A stretch of DNA of 30,330 bases from JBAZTA01 sp964588175 (GCA_964588175.1 CAZPNW010000118.1:1-30330); one strand, 5' to 3'; shown: positions 1 to 7,766, counted from the stretch's first letter. The notes: generated from the letters alone by a model not told the origin. Program-made: numbers and translations.

Positions 1-1164
1 ATATATTTTTGAGTTGGTATATTTACCCATCAAACGTTTATTATTGACCAAAAGCAGCATAAAGATCAAAACAAACGGCAAAAGTAAGCCATTGGTTGCC
101 TGGGAGATCAACATGATCGGGATGAGTTTAACACCCGGCAATAAGATCACCGCCGCGCCGATAATTATGATCGCGGTATACAGAGAATAAAATTGCGGCG
201 CTTCACGGAACCGGCGGTTAACCCCTACTTCCCACCCCATGCCTTCGCACACCGAATACGCGGTCGATAACGGAAGGATACAGGCAGAGAAGATCGAGGC
301 GTTCAAGAGCCCGAACGCGAACAAATAAAAACAATGCTGTCCCGCGAAAGGTTTCAGGGCCAGTGCCGCGTCTTTTGCTGTTTCTATCCGGATACCGTGC
401 TTGAATAACGTATTCGCGCAGACAATGACAATAAAAATAGCGATAATATTGACCACAAATGCCCCCACCACAACATCAAGCTTACTGTATTTATAATTTT
501 TAAGCTTGATATCCTTTTCCACGACCGAGGCCTGCTGGTAAAACTGCATCCACGGAGCAATGGTCGTGCCAATGACCCCCATGAGCATTAAAAGATACGC
601 TTTATCAAAACGGAATTCCGGCTTAATGGAACTGGCAAAGACCTCATTCCAGTCTGGTTTTGATAAAAACCCGGATATTACATAACAAACGTAAAATAAA
701 CAGGCGAACAAAAACACCTTTTCTACCGATTTATAGGTCCCCTTGACGATCAGCCACCAGACAAATAAAGCGGACCCGGTCACCATAAGATATTTATTTA
801 TCCCCAGCAGCTCTGCGCTGGCGGCAATACCGGCGAATTCGGAAATAGTATTAAAAATATTCGATAACACAAGAATAAACATCGCGTAAAAAGTGACCTT
901 GACCCCGAATTCCTCCCTGATCAGGTCCGCTAATCCCTTTCCCGTGACTACCGCCATACGGCTGCACATTTCCTGAATGATCACCAACGCTATGATGATC
1001 GGGATAAAAGACCAGATGAGTGAATAGCCGAAATGCGCGCCTGCGACCGAATACGTCGTAATACCGCCGGCGTCGTTATCGACATTAGCCGTGATCATCC
1101 CCGGCCCCATAATGGAAAGGAAGATCAGGATCTCAGCCCAGAATTTTTTTATTTTTTTGCTCAT
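1..1164 (-). CDS. Nramp-family divalent metal permease of the NRMT (magnesium) type, partial at C-terminus
   Basis: The frame starts with ATG at 1164 and stays open to base 1 (388 codons), so the C-terminus lies outside the window. The product is a polytopic membrane protein beginning MSKKIKKFWAEIL, followed by the Nramp first-helix pattern GPGMITANVDNDAGG (about residues 20-34). Typical Nramp manganese/iron transporters have DPGN here and an A-x-x-M-P motif in helix 6. This protein has DAGG (31-34) and GTTIAPWMQ (199-207), so the metal-binding Asn becomes Gly, the Ala becomes Thr200 and the transition-metal-selecting Met becomes Ala203. Loss of that Met is the hallmark of Nramp-related magnesium transporters. 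The gene overlaps the MgtE-N/CBS gene by ATGA (1161-1164), implying translational coupling. Family membership is clear; Mg2+ as substrate is inferred from motif and neighbour. Confidence 0.88.
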   Translation of the reverse strand, partial: MSKKIKKFWAEILIFLSIMGPGMITANVDNDAGGITTYSVAGAHFGYSLIWSFIPIIIALVIIQEMCSRMAVVTGKGLADLIREEFGVKVTFYAMFILVLSNIFNTISEFAGIAASAELLGINKYLMVTGSALFVWWLIVKGTYKSVEKVFLFACLFYVCYVISGFLSKPDWNEVFASSIKPEFRFDKAYLLMLMGVIGTTIAPWMQFYQQASVVEKDIKLKNYKYSKLDVVVGAFVVNIIAIFIVIVCANTLFKHGIRIETAKDAALALKPFAGQHCFYLFAFGLLNASIFSACILPLSTAYSVCEGMGWEVGVNRRFREAPQFYSLYTAIIIIGAAVILLPGVKLIPIMLISQATNGLLLPFVLIFMLLLVNNKRLMGKYTNSKIY

Positions 1165-2510
1165 AGAGTCGTTTTGGCCTTGATTTTATTCAGCCTGCGC
1201 CAGGCGATCGCGATAACCTGGCTTAAGATGTCATCAACGGTGATTATTCCCTGCAAACAGTTATTTTCATCAACCACAGGGATCGCGTTATACTTATATT
1301 TCTCCATACGATACGCGACTTCTTTGACACTGCTGTCTAAATGCACGCAATACGTTTTAGGAAAAGCGGCATTCTGTATCGGCTCCTGCGGCTGGGCCAA
1401 AAGAAGCCTTCTAAAATTGGTTGACCCGATCAAATGGTTTAACTCATCGACAATATAAACGAACTGCGCCGGTTCAACTTTAAAAATCCGCTCCTTGACC
1501 TGCTTTAATACGGTTTCAATAGCGGTATCTTTGGGAAACGACATATATTCCGCCACCATCAAACCGCCCGCGGAATCGCTAGAATATCCCAACAACTGCG
1601 ACAATTTCTTGGCTTGTTTGCTTTCCATCAGGCTCAATAACCGTTCAGAAGTATCTTTCGGTAATTGTTCCAGGATATCGGTAGCTTCATCGGAAGGGAT
1701 ACTGTTCAAAATATCCACGATCTCTTTAGGGTCTGATTCTTCGACCAATGATTTCTGCGCTTTCACATCGATATTCATAAAGATCTTGGCTTTATTTCTC
1801 AGATCGAGCGACTTAAAAAGGACGGTCTGGTGCTGCATATCAAGGTCTAAAAAGATCTCGCCCAGGTCAGCGGCAGGGATATTGTTGAATTGTTTCTGAG
1901 GGACATTGATCTTAATGGTCATGCTGACAGGATTAACCGATAACGGCTGGATATTTTTCCAGGTTATCAGGTGCTCATTTTCTAAATACGGGGCTTTATC
2001 GTTAATAAGGCGCACAAGAAAATCCACGAACTTCTCAAATCCTAGACGGCGCAATAATCCCCGCAGGCTGATATCAACGTGAGCGATCATCAAGGATTGC
2101 TCGACTTCCAAGAGGTGGATATCGTTGATCCGGATAACTTTATGATTATAGGTATCAACGACCTGTTGATCAAGGATATCACGGCGCAGGGTCAATGCTT
2201 CCTTATTATTATGCTTTTCCTTAAAGATCAGTTTTGTTCTATCGATCTTCAAGGTCACTTCTTTTTCATCGACTTCCTGAATATCGGCCCAATCAACGAG
2301 GGCATACCTGCGGTTGATAAAACCGGCACGGATGATCAGCTGCGCGGATTGCGGGTAAACTTCGCTGGGCTTGACAATAACATCGTATAACTCTCCCGCT
2401 AATTCGCCGTTATTATCGATGACCGGCCGGTCCATAAGCTGAGAGAAATAAATAAACATTTTCTTGGCATTTTCAGTTACTGAATTCAGCTTTTCCTGTT
2501 TTCCAAACAT
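1161..2510 (-). CDS. MgtE-like cytosolic sensor protein (PRC barrels + MgtE-N + CBS pair) without membrane domain
   Basis: 449 aa, soluble, no transmembrane segment. Residues about 18-100 and 106-190 look like two PRC-barrel-like beta domains (FSQLMDRPVIDNNGELAGE; DQQVVDTYNHKVIRI). Residues about 210-310 form the helical MgtE-N superhelix, with repeated units such as DPKEIVDILNSIPSDEATDI, ending in the linker YSSDSAGGLM typical of the MgtE-N to CBS junction. A CBS pair fills about 320-435 (AIPVVDENNCLQGIITVDDI). The MgtE channel domain that should follow is absent: the protein stops soon after CBS2 and its stop overlaps the start of the Nramp permease. In MgtE these parts bind Mg2+ and gate the pore, so here it probably senses Mg2+ (or a nucleotide) for the adjacent permease. 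The gene starts 15 bp after the apbE stop; only a weak AAGGG precedes the ATG. Confidence 0.85.
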   Translation of the reverse strand: MFGKQEKLNSVTENAKKMFIYFSQLMDRPVIDNNGELAGELYDVIVKPSEVYPQSAQLIIRAGFINRRYALVDWADIQEVDEKEVTLKIDRTKLIFKEKHNNKEALTLRRDILDQQVVDTYNHKVIRINDIHLLEVEQSLMIAHVDISLRGLLRRLGFEKFVDFLVRLINDKAPYLENEHLITWKNIQPLSVNPVSMTIKINVPQKQFNNIPAADLGEIFLDLDMQHQTVLFKSLDLRNKAKIFMNIDVKAQKSLVEESDPKEIVDILNSIPSDEATDILEQLPKDTSERLLSLMESKQAKKLSQLLGYSSDSAGGLMVAEYMSFPKDTAIETVLKQVKERIFKVEPAQFVYIVDELNHLIGSTNFRRLLLAQPQEPIQNAAFPKTYCVHLDSSVKEVAYRMEKYKYNAIPVVDENNCLQGIITVDDILSQVIAIAWRRLNKIKAKTTL

Positions 2511-2525
2511 AGCTAACCGTTTCCC

Positions 2526-3476
2526 TTACCGCAGCTCATCCTGGGCTTCGATGATCTTTATTGTAACACCGGGGAACTCCTTTGCCAGAGCTTCCCCTTT
2601 CTGTTTCCCTAAAACGAATATTGCCGTTGAAAGCGCATCGGCAGTCAAACCATCATCAGCAATGACCGTTACCGATATGACCTTTGAATCAGACGGGTAT
2701 CCCGTCTTTGGATCCATGATATGCGCGTAGCGCAGGTTATCTTGAATAAAATACTGCTCGTAATCCCCGGAGGTAGATACTGCTTTATTCTTGAGCGCGA
2801 ATTCCGTGATAAAACTTTCCTGGCGCGGGTTGCGTACGGCGATATGCCAGGGTTGGCCGGATTTATCCCCTAAACAGTAAATCTGGCCTCCGGCATTGAT
2901 CAAACAACTCTTGATACCCGCCTCTTTTAATGCCTGCACGGCGCGATCGACCGCGTATCCCTTGGCAATAGCCCCGGCGTCTATTTTCATCCCGGAAAGC
3001 TTGAATTTTACCACATTATCATTCAAACTTAAAATGATTTTTTCAAATCCGACACAACCTAAGGCTTTTGCTATTTCTTCTTTAGCAGGCACCCGGTACT
3101 TCTTATCGGTGAAACCCCACACATCCATAAGAGGCCCAACGGTCATATCGAAAGCTCCTTCGCTTTTTTCCCAAAAAAGGCGCGCTTTCTGCAGCAGGTA
3201 CATCGTCTGAGGGCTCACCCGCCATTGCCCCCGTTTATTTAATTCTGAAATATCACTATCTTTTTTATATTTACTTAACAGATCCTCAGTTTGCTTGATC
3301 GCTTCAAAAACGATCTGAGGCGCGCGCTTCTCAGGAGAAACGACCTCAACGAACGTCCCCATCATGAGGCGCTTGTCCCGATAAAGCTCTTGATCCTGAC
3401 AGCCGGATAAGAAGGCAAAAGTCAAAAGCAGAAAGGAAATACTTACCGGTAAGAAATTATCCCGTTTATTAATCAT
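2526..3476 (-). CDS. apbE: ApbE, FAD:protein FMN transferase, lipoprotein
   Basis: ApbE moves FMN from FAD onto a Thr of exported target proteins (for example NqrB/C- or RnfG/D-type subunits) in a Mg2+-dependent reaction outside the inner membrane. Visible family motifs in order: MGTFVEV, GAFDMTVGPLMDVWGF, DAGAIAKGYAVD (metal/FAD site), INAGGQIYCLG, VSTSGDYEQYF, HIMDPKTGYP and TADALSTAIFVLG. The N-terminus is a signal peptide ending in the lipobox LSGC, so the protein should be lipid-anchored. The ATG at 3476 (MINKRDNFLP) is preferred over an in-frame TTG at 3509, because the extra codons run into the repeat upstream. No good Shine-Dalgarno precedes it. No flavinylation target lies in this window. 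The gene is followed 15 bp later by the Mg-sensor gene, probably in one transcript. Confidence 0.93.
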   Translation of the reverse strand: MINKRDNFLPVSISFLLLTFAFLSGCQDQELYRDKRLMMGTFVEVVSPEKRAPQIVFEAIKQTEDLLSKYKKDSDISELNKRGQWRVSPQTMYLLQKARLFWEKSEGAFDMTVGPLMDVWGFTDKKYRVPAKEEIAKALGCVGFEKIILSLNDNVVKFKLSGMKIDAGAIAKGYAVDRAVQALKEAGIKSCLINAGGQIYCLGDKSGQPWHIAVRNPRQESFITEFALKNKAVSTSGDYEQYFIQDNLRYAHIMDPKTGYPSDSKVISVTVIADDGLTADALSTAIFVLGKQKGEALAKEFPGVTIKIIEAQDELR

Positions 3477-3487
3477 CACAGCGATAA

Positions 3488-3600
3488 TTATGTAGTTGGG
3501 TAAGGGCAAAGATTTTAGTTTAGTAGTTGGGAAGGGTTGCAGGGTTTTAAGTAACCTATCGACATAACCTAACTACCAAACTAATATCTTAACCATAACC
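3488..3600. repeat. Intergenic repeat patch between polX and apbE
   Basis: The short gap contains a 14-base inverted repeat with one mismatch (3515-3528, TTAGTTTAGTAGTT, against 3571-3584). It also holds two near-direct copies of GTAGTTGGG(T)AAGGG (3492-3506 and 3523-3536) and an ACCATAACCATTACC run at the polX end. No promoter or terminator was seen. It resembles the other short-unit repeat patches of the window in position and style. Confidence 0.6.
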
Positions 3601-3601
3601 A

Positions 3602-5314
3602 TTACCTTTTCTTGATGCTTTTCAAAAGCTCATCCAACGGCAGCGTATTGAGCACGTCTTTTTTCGTCAGCCATCCCCGCCGGGCGACAGACACGCCATA
3701 ACGCATTCCATCCAAGTGCTCAAGTGAGTGCGCATCCGTATCTATAGCGATCCTAACCCCTTTCTCTTTGGCGTACCTGCAATTGACATCGTTGAGGTCA
3801 AGCCGGTCAGGAAATGAATTGATCTCAAGGGCGGTGTTCGTTTCCCGCGCAACACGGCAGATCGCGTCAAGATCTATATCATAAGGCTCCCGTTGCCCTT
3901 TAAGCTTCCCTGTGGGGTGCGCTATAATATGCACATATTTATTCTGACAGGCCTTTATAATACGCTGAGTAAGCCTTTCTTTTGATTGCTTGAACCCGGT
4001 ATGGATCGCCGCGATAACAATATCAAATTCCTGCAGGGTATCACGGCCATAGTCCAATTCTCCATCAGCGTCAATATCAACCTCAGCCCCGAACAAAATC
4101 GTAAAATCCTTAAGGCCTTTATTTGCCTTTTTAATTTCCGCCTTCTTTTTCTTTAACGCCGCCAGGTCCAACCCCCGCGCAATTTTCAGGCTCTCGGAAT
4201 GATCGGTAATAGCTGCATACGAATACCCTTTTTTGATGCAGGCGCGGGCTATTTCCTCGATACTATTCTGCCCGTCAGACCAACGTGAGTGGACATGGAA
4301 GTCCCCGCGTATATCTTTTTCTTCAATAAGCCGGGGTAAAAGCGATTTTCCTGCTAATTCTATCTCCCCGGTATCTTCACGCAATTCAGGCTCGATATAC
4401 GCAAGCCCCAGGAGCGAAAATATCTCACGTTCAGAGCCGCCGCAGATAAAACGGCCCCCCTTAAAAACGCCGTATTCGTTGATCTTCAAGCCCTTCTTTA
4501 TCGCCAGCTGCCTGATCTTAATATTAAAATTCTTCGAACCGGTGAAATATAAAAGCGCAGCACCATACGACTTTGCCTCAACCACCCTGCAATCCACCTG
4601 AATATCATCGCTCGTGCGTATAGACGATCTCGTCTTGCCGTGAGCTAAAACTTCTTTCACCTGCGGCAGAGAAACAAACACATCCATGACCTTGTCCGCT
4701 TTTTCTGAAACCATCAAGATATCGATATCCCGGACAGTTTCTTTCCTCCGGCGCAGGCTCCCCCCTACAGAAAGCAAAGCTACTTCCGGTAAGCCTTTTA
4801 AAACATCGATAAAGCTGTCCGCGGCAACACTGGCCTCTGCCAGGGACATCCGCTGGCGAGCTCGCTTTAAGACCTCAATGCCTTTCCTGATATTCTCAAT
4901 TGTTTTTTCTTTAATGCCGAAGATCGGTTTGAGTTTATTATGAGCTATCGCTTCTTCCAGATCAGCGATATTCTGAATTCCTGCTTGCTCAAATAAAAGT
5001 TTTGCTGTTTTTGGCCCCACTGAGGGGATATTCAACAAATCAAGCATTTCCGAAGGGATCGTTTTCTTTAATTCTTCGAAAAACTTCAGCTTTCCGGTTG
5101 CGGCGATTTCTTTGATCTTAGATGATAGATCCGGACCGATACCGGGTATTTCTTTAAGGCGGCCTTCAGAAATGAGCGATTGCAGATCATCTGCCAAGGA
5201 TTCAATATTCCCTGCCGCGCGCTCATAGGCGCGGATACGGAACCTGTTCTCTCCCTTGATCTCGAGGATCTGAGCAATACCGCGGAATATTTGCGCAATG
5301 AGGGTATTGAGCAT
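3602..5314 (-). CDS. polX: PolX, DNA polymerase beta-like polymerase/3'-5' exonuclease with PHP domain
   Basis: 570 aa, the usual length for bacterial PolX, a gap-filling repair polymerase. Residues about 1-150 are the helix-hairpin-helix-rich 8-kDa region (IKGENRFRIRAYERAA; IPGIGPDLSSKI; IPSVGPKTAKLL). The nucleotidyltransferase core has GGSLRRRKE (184-192), metal-binding Asp196 and Asp198 in VRDIDIL, and a third Asp (241) in VDCRVV. The C-terminal PHP domain (about 337-570) keeps its metal motifs: DFHVHSRWSDG (338-348), TDHSE (370-374), Glu411, His438, AHPTGK (465-470) and DTDAHS (525-530). An active Mn-dependent 3'-5' exonuclease is therefore likely. The ATG at 5314 has no Shine-Dalgarno; a heptamer repeat array begins about 10 bases upstream of it. 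Confidence 0.96.
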   Translation of the reverse strand: MLNTLIAQIFRGIAQILEIKGENRFRIRAYERAAGNIESLADDLQSLISEGRLKEIPGIGPDLSSKIKEIAATGKLKFFEELKKTIPSEMLDLLNIPSVGPKTAKLLFEQAGIQNIADLEEAIAHNKLKPIFGIKEKTIENIRKGIEVLKRARQRMSLAEASVAADSFIDVLKGLPEVALLSVGGSLRRRKETVRDIDILMVSEKADKVMDVFVSLPQVKEVLAHGKTRSSIRTSDDIQVDCRVVEAKSYGAALLYFTGSKNFNIKIRQLAIKKGLKINEYGVFKGGRFICGGSEREIFSLLGLAYIEPELREDTGEIELAGKSLLPRLIEEKDIRGDFHVHSRWSDGQNSIEEIARACIKKGYSYAAITDHSESLKIARGLDLAALKKKKAEIKKANKGLKDFTILFGAEVDIDADGELDYGRDTLQEFDIVIAAIHTGFKQSKERLTQRIIKACQNKYVHIIAHPTGKLKGQREPYDIDLDAICRVARETNTALEINSFPDRLDLNDVNCRYAKEKGVRIAIDTDAHSLEHLDGMRYGVSVARRGWLTKKDVLNTLPLDELLKSIKKR

Positions 5315-5322
5315 AGAGGGAT

Positions 5323-5430
5323 ATTAAAAGTTAAAAGGCAAAAGCAAAAAGGAAAAAATAAGATATCACACTTTTTCCTTACTTTTGACTTTTACCTTTT
5401 AACTTTTGACTTTATTCTTTTGACTTATTC
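5323..5430. repeat. Mirrored heptamer array between panE and polX
   Basis: The whole gap between the panE stop and the polX start is made of degenerate seven-base units. Arm 1 (about 5327-5360) has AAAGTTA/AAAGGCA/AAAGCAA units. Arm 2 (about 5371-5406 and on to 5430) has TTTGACT/TTTACCT/TTTAACT units. The arms are reverse complements with few mismatches, so transcripts could form a hairpin of roughly 35 bp. It may act as a panE transcription attenuator or an RNA-processing site, but no clear U-tract terminator follows. Confidence 0.75.
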
Positions 5431-6357
5431 TTAGAGAGCGACGGAATAGCTGCTTTCTATTGTCTTGATCAGATCTACCAGCATCGCGTTGACCGGGACA
5501 GAGATGCTTAATTCCTGGCCAAAACGCACAATGACACCGTTAATAAAATCGATCTCCGTGCGCTGTTTGCGTAAAACATCTTGCAGCATGGAAGAAATAT
5601 TACCTGAGGTCGCCTCACAGACAGCTTCAACCTTGGCTAACGGGTCATCATAGATCAACTTGATCCTTTTGCGTTTGGCAATTTTGACCGCTTCTGTCAC
5701 CGCTTCGATCAAGATCCTGCGGCTGCCTTCGAATTCAATCAGAGCGCCGTTATGCAGATGGGTAAGGGCGCTCAGCGCATTGATACCGGCATTAATGACT
5801 AATTTTGACCATAACAGGCTTTTAATATCACGGGAAACTTTTGTCTCAAAACCGGCTTTATTGAAAAGTTCGCGGATAGAACGCATCGCGACAGGGATCT
5901 TTCCGTCAATAAGCCCCATGACCGTCTCCCCCTTACCCGCATATTTTATGCGGCCGGGAGCAAGTAAGATCGCTCCAAGATGAGTAACCCCCCCAATGAC
6001 CTTGTCTGGGCCGACAGCTTCCCCCAACACTTCAATATTACCGATGCCATTTTGCAAGGTCAAGACCAGGGTATCATTGCCCACTAAAGGTTTTGCCTGC
6101 GCGATCGCCGCTTTAGTATCGTACGATTTTACGCAAACCAGCAATAGATCAACTATCCCGATATCCCCCGGATCGGCGGTAACCTTGAGCTTTGCCTGCC
6201 AGCTTCCCGATGCCCCTTCGACGCTAATACCTTGTTTATTGATCAGGCTTGCGCGTTCTTTATATTTATCCAGAAGCCATATCTCTTCTTTTGATTTAGA
6301 AAGATGGGCCGCAAACAAACATCCCATCGCTCCAGGTCCGACAATGGCTATTTTCAT
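5431..6357 (-). CDS. panE: Ketopantoate reductase (2-dehydropantoate 2-reductase)
   Basis: 308 aa. It reduces 2-dehydropantoate to pantoate with NADPH in pantothenate/CoA synthesis, in the cytosol. The N-terminal Rossmann fold carries GPGAMGCLFAAHL (7-19). LQNGIGN lies in the substrate cleft. SLLWSKLVINAGINALSALT contains the conserved Lys and Asn residues, and RTEIDFINGVIV contains the conserved Glu of the C-terminal helical domain. The ATG at 6357 is chosen because it gives the canonical MKIAIVGPG start and is preceded by AGGTGAAGCG. The frame is open for 35 further codons upstream, but that stretch lies in a palindromic repeat. Other ketopantoate-reductase-family oxidoreductases with different 2-oxo acid substrates cannot be excluded. 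Confidence 0.9.
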   Translation of the reverse strand: MKIAIVGPGAMGCLFAAHLSKSKEEIWLLDKYKERASLINKQGISVEGASGSWQAKLKVTADPGDIGIVDLLLVCVKSYDTKAAIAQAKPLVGNDTLVLTLQNGIGNIEVLGEAVGPDKVIGGVTHLGAILLAPGRIKYAGKGETVMGLIDGKIPVAMRSIRELFNKAGFETKVSRDIKSLLWSKLVINAGINALSALTHLHNGALIEFEGSRRILIEAVTEAVKIAKRKRIKLIYDDPLAKVEAVCEATSGNISSMLQDVLRKQRTEIDFINGVIVRFGQELSISVPVNAMLVDLIKTIESSYSVAL

Positions 6358-6384
6358 CGCTTCACCTTTACCTCTCCTATGCTC

Positions 6385-6490
6385 ATCGACACCTAATGTC
6401 CCGGTGGAGCTTCGGAGGGCTTCGCTTTTGAATGAGCCATGCCTCTGGCGCTTATGGCTCATTCAACCCCGAGCTCCGTCGAGGGGTTAC
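6385..6490. repeat. Palindromic element upstream of panE
   Basis: An 11-bp perfect stem (GAATGAGCCAT, 6430-6440, against 6454-6464) with a 13-base loop is followed by a second small palindrome, AACCCC...GGGGTT (6465-6488). The left part (about 6396-6420) is GC-rich. The open frame that extends panE upstream lies in this element and is not regarded as coding. The nearby 6491-6535 stretch contains TTTTGACTTGCCTT and a GTCCCGCAATGACA fragment like the other repeats. Confidence 0.6.
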
Positions 6491-6535
6491 TTTTGACTTG
6501 CCTTATGTATGTCCCGCAATGACACCATTCCACAC

Positions 6536-6566
6536 TTTTATCTTTTGACTTTTAACTTTTAACTTA
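6536..6566. repeat. Short heptamer run downstream of recO
   Basis: Four or more consecutive seven-base units of the TTTTGAC/TTTTAAC type occur here. This is the same unit family as the arrays between panE and polX and between nif3 and dnaG. The remaining bases up to the recO stop (6567-6629) show a small CGCG-rich stem near 6584-6600 but no convincing terminator. Confidence 0.6.
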
Positions 6567-6629
6567 TATGACTACCTTACCACCGCGCGTATCCGCGCGC
6601 AACAAAAAAATACCTGCCCTCATCTGCCT

Positions 6630-7415
6630 TTAAGCCAATACCAGCCGGGGAATCGGCGCATGATCAGCCTGAGCGAGCTTATTGAGGACTTTTTGGGATT
6701 TAAGCTCTTTTTCCAAATGAAAGCTCAAGAATGAATTCAATACCAGTTCCAGCTCTTTCTTGATCTCCGGGTTCATGCCCAGATTCAGGTTATGCCTGAA
6801 ATCATTGCGCTCAATATGCAGGATCGTAGCGATGGTGCCCCGGCAGATCGAACGGGCGTGAATATCACGGCCAAAGCAGTTCCCGCACAAAAGCCCTCCC
6901 AGGCTCAGGCTGAATTTCGACTGAGTAAAAGCCTTTTTGGAACACACAACACAACAATCCAAATGCGGCTTAAACCCGGAAAGAGAAAGTATTTTTATCT
7001 TGAATATGGTCATCACCCGCTCTGGATTGACCGTAACGGCCAACTCCTGCAAAGTTGTCAATATCAATTCGAAAACATCGGTATTTATATCTTCCTGCTC
7101 CATAACGGCGGCAACGATCTCCACCACCATGCTCGCCATGCTGATCTTGGCGATGTCAGAACGGATCCCCTGAAAATTATCCCTGTTATCGCACTGGCTG
7201 ACTAAATGGACAGGAGTATTCCTTTTACGGTAGAACACGATCTCATTAATAGAAAAGCGCTCAACCGTACTGGCAAATTTACGGGGGTCAGTCCGGATAC
7301 CTTTTAAAATACCGGTGATTTTCCCGAATTCTTTGGTAAAAAAAGTGGCAATGATGGAGGTTTCCCTGACATCATACCGGTTGAGGACTATAGCGTTGGC
7401 TTTATGGATAGGCAT
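6630..7415 (-). CDS. recO: RecO, recombination mediator protein
   Basis: 261 aa. RecO helps load RecA on SSB-coated single-stranded DNA in RecFOR repair. An N-terminal OB fold (AIVLNRYDVRETSIIATFFT ... GKITGILKGIR) is followed by a helical region. A four-Cys zinc knuckle is visible, CVVC (155-158) and CGNC (177-180), as in many but not all RecO proteins. The C-terminal NSFLSFHLEKELKSQKVLNKL matches the family. The ATG at 7415 (MPIHKANAIVL) is chosen; the frame continues 14 codons upstream into a dispersed repeat. No Shine-Dalgarno is present because the repeat begins about 5 bases from the ATG. recO also lies downstream of phoH-pgpH-ybeY in Bacillus, supporting the call. Confidence 0.93.
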   Translation of the reverse strand: MPIHKANAIVLNRYDVRETSIIATFFTKEFGKITGILKGIRTDPRKFASTVERFSINEIVFYRKRNTPVHLVSQCDNRDNFQGIRSDIAKISMASMVVEIVAAVMEQEDINTDVFELILTTLQELAVTVNPERVMTIFKIKILSLSGFKPHLDCCVVCSKKAFTQSKFSLSLGGLLCGNCFGRDIHARSICRGTIATILHIERNDFRHNLNLGMNPEIKKELELVLNSFLSFHLEKELKSQKVLNKLAQADHAPIPRLVLA

Positions 7416-7420
7416 ATACT

Positions 7421-7515
7421 CGGTGATCGGCTGCGCAGAAAGCGCGCACCGGCGCAATTCCGATCTGCGCCGGGTGTGTTCGGTGCTTGGTTATCGGTTA
7501 TCGGTGGTCGACTGC
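7421..7515. repeat. Dispersed repeat A, copy 1 (hairpin core flanked by TTATCGG heptamers)
   Basis: The 52-base core 7426-7477 is identical to 23297-23348. Its ends can pair through GCGCAGA and TCTGCGC. It is flanked by degenerate heptamers of the TTATCGG/TGTTCGG/TGGTCGG type. A fragment resembling the start of a second core (ACTGCGCAGG) follows at 7511-7520. It abuts the recO start codon. Confidence 0.85.
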
Positions 7516-7528
7516 GCAGGCACCCCAG

Positions 7529-7591
7529 GTCATTCCCGCCTTGTTTACTTACTGTCCCACACAAGTCATTCCCGCCTTGTTTACTTACTGT
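7529..7591. repeat. Two direct copies of a 27-bp GTCATTCCCGC unit
   Basis: Positions 7529-7555 and 7565-7591 are identical (27 bases beginning GTCATTCCCGCCTTG), with a 9-base spacer, so the period is 36. There are only two copies and no third degenerate copy, so this is not a CRISPR array. The unit start resembles the GTCATTCCCGC ends of REP/MITE-like palindromes. Confidence 0.8.
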
Positions 7592-7760
7592 TTATGCGGG
7601 AATCTATCTTTAGATGCCCGCTTAGAGCCAAGTAAACACGCGGGCATGACAATGAGAGAGTCATTCTGAGGCTAAGGCGTAGGCTATGAACGAAGAATCT
7701 ATTATTTATAAGATCCTTCCTTATAGATACGTAAGAGACTCAGGATGACGGAAAAAACAC
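7592..7760. repeat. Two adjacent palindromic REP/MITE-like elements upstream of recO
   Basis: Together with 7416-7591 these fill the 351-bp gap between ybeY and recO; no gene is seen. The first element has GATGCCCGC (7613-7621) pairing with GCGGGCAT (near 7640-7647). The second runs from GTCATTCTGAG (7660-7670) to ACTCAGGATGAC (7737-7748) with near-complementary ends. No ORF for a transposase is present, so these are non-autonomous at best. Confidence 0.65.
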
Positions 7761-7766
7761 TTATTC

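Noticed and set aside
1033..1458. Plus-strand open frames (141, 134, 136 aa and others across the window)
   Set aside because: All lie antisense to clear minus-strand genes or over repeats, and their translations show no recognisable domain.
6358..6462. N-terminal extension of PanE by 35 residues
   Set aside because: The extension lies in a palindromic repeat, lacks family similarity, and the internal ATG has a good ribosome-binding site and the canonical MKIAIVGPG start.
6584..6600. CGCG-rich stem as recO terminator
   Set aside because: The stem is only about four to five pairs, with no T-tract on the minus strand.
7416..7457. N-terminal extension of RecO by 14 residues
   Set aside because: It is encoded by dispersed repeat A, identical to DNA 16 kb away, and would precede the normal RecO start.
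7529..7591. Possible mini CRISPR array (27-bp repeat, 9-bp spacer)
   Set aside because: Only two repeats, a spacer far too short, no cas genes and no third copy; the unit resembles REP/MITE ends.
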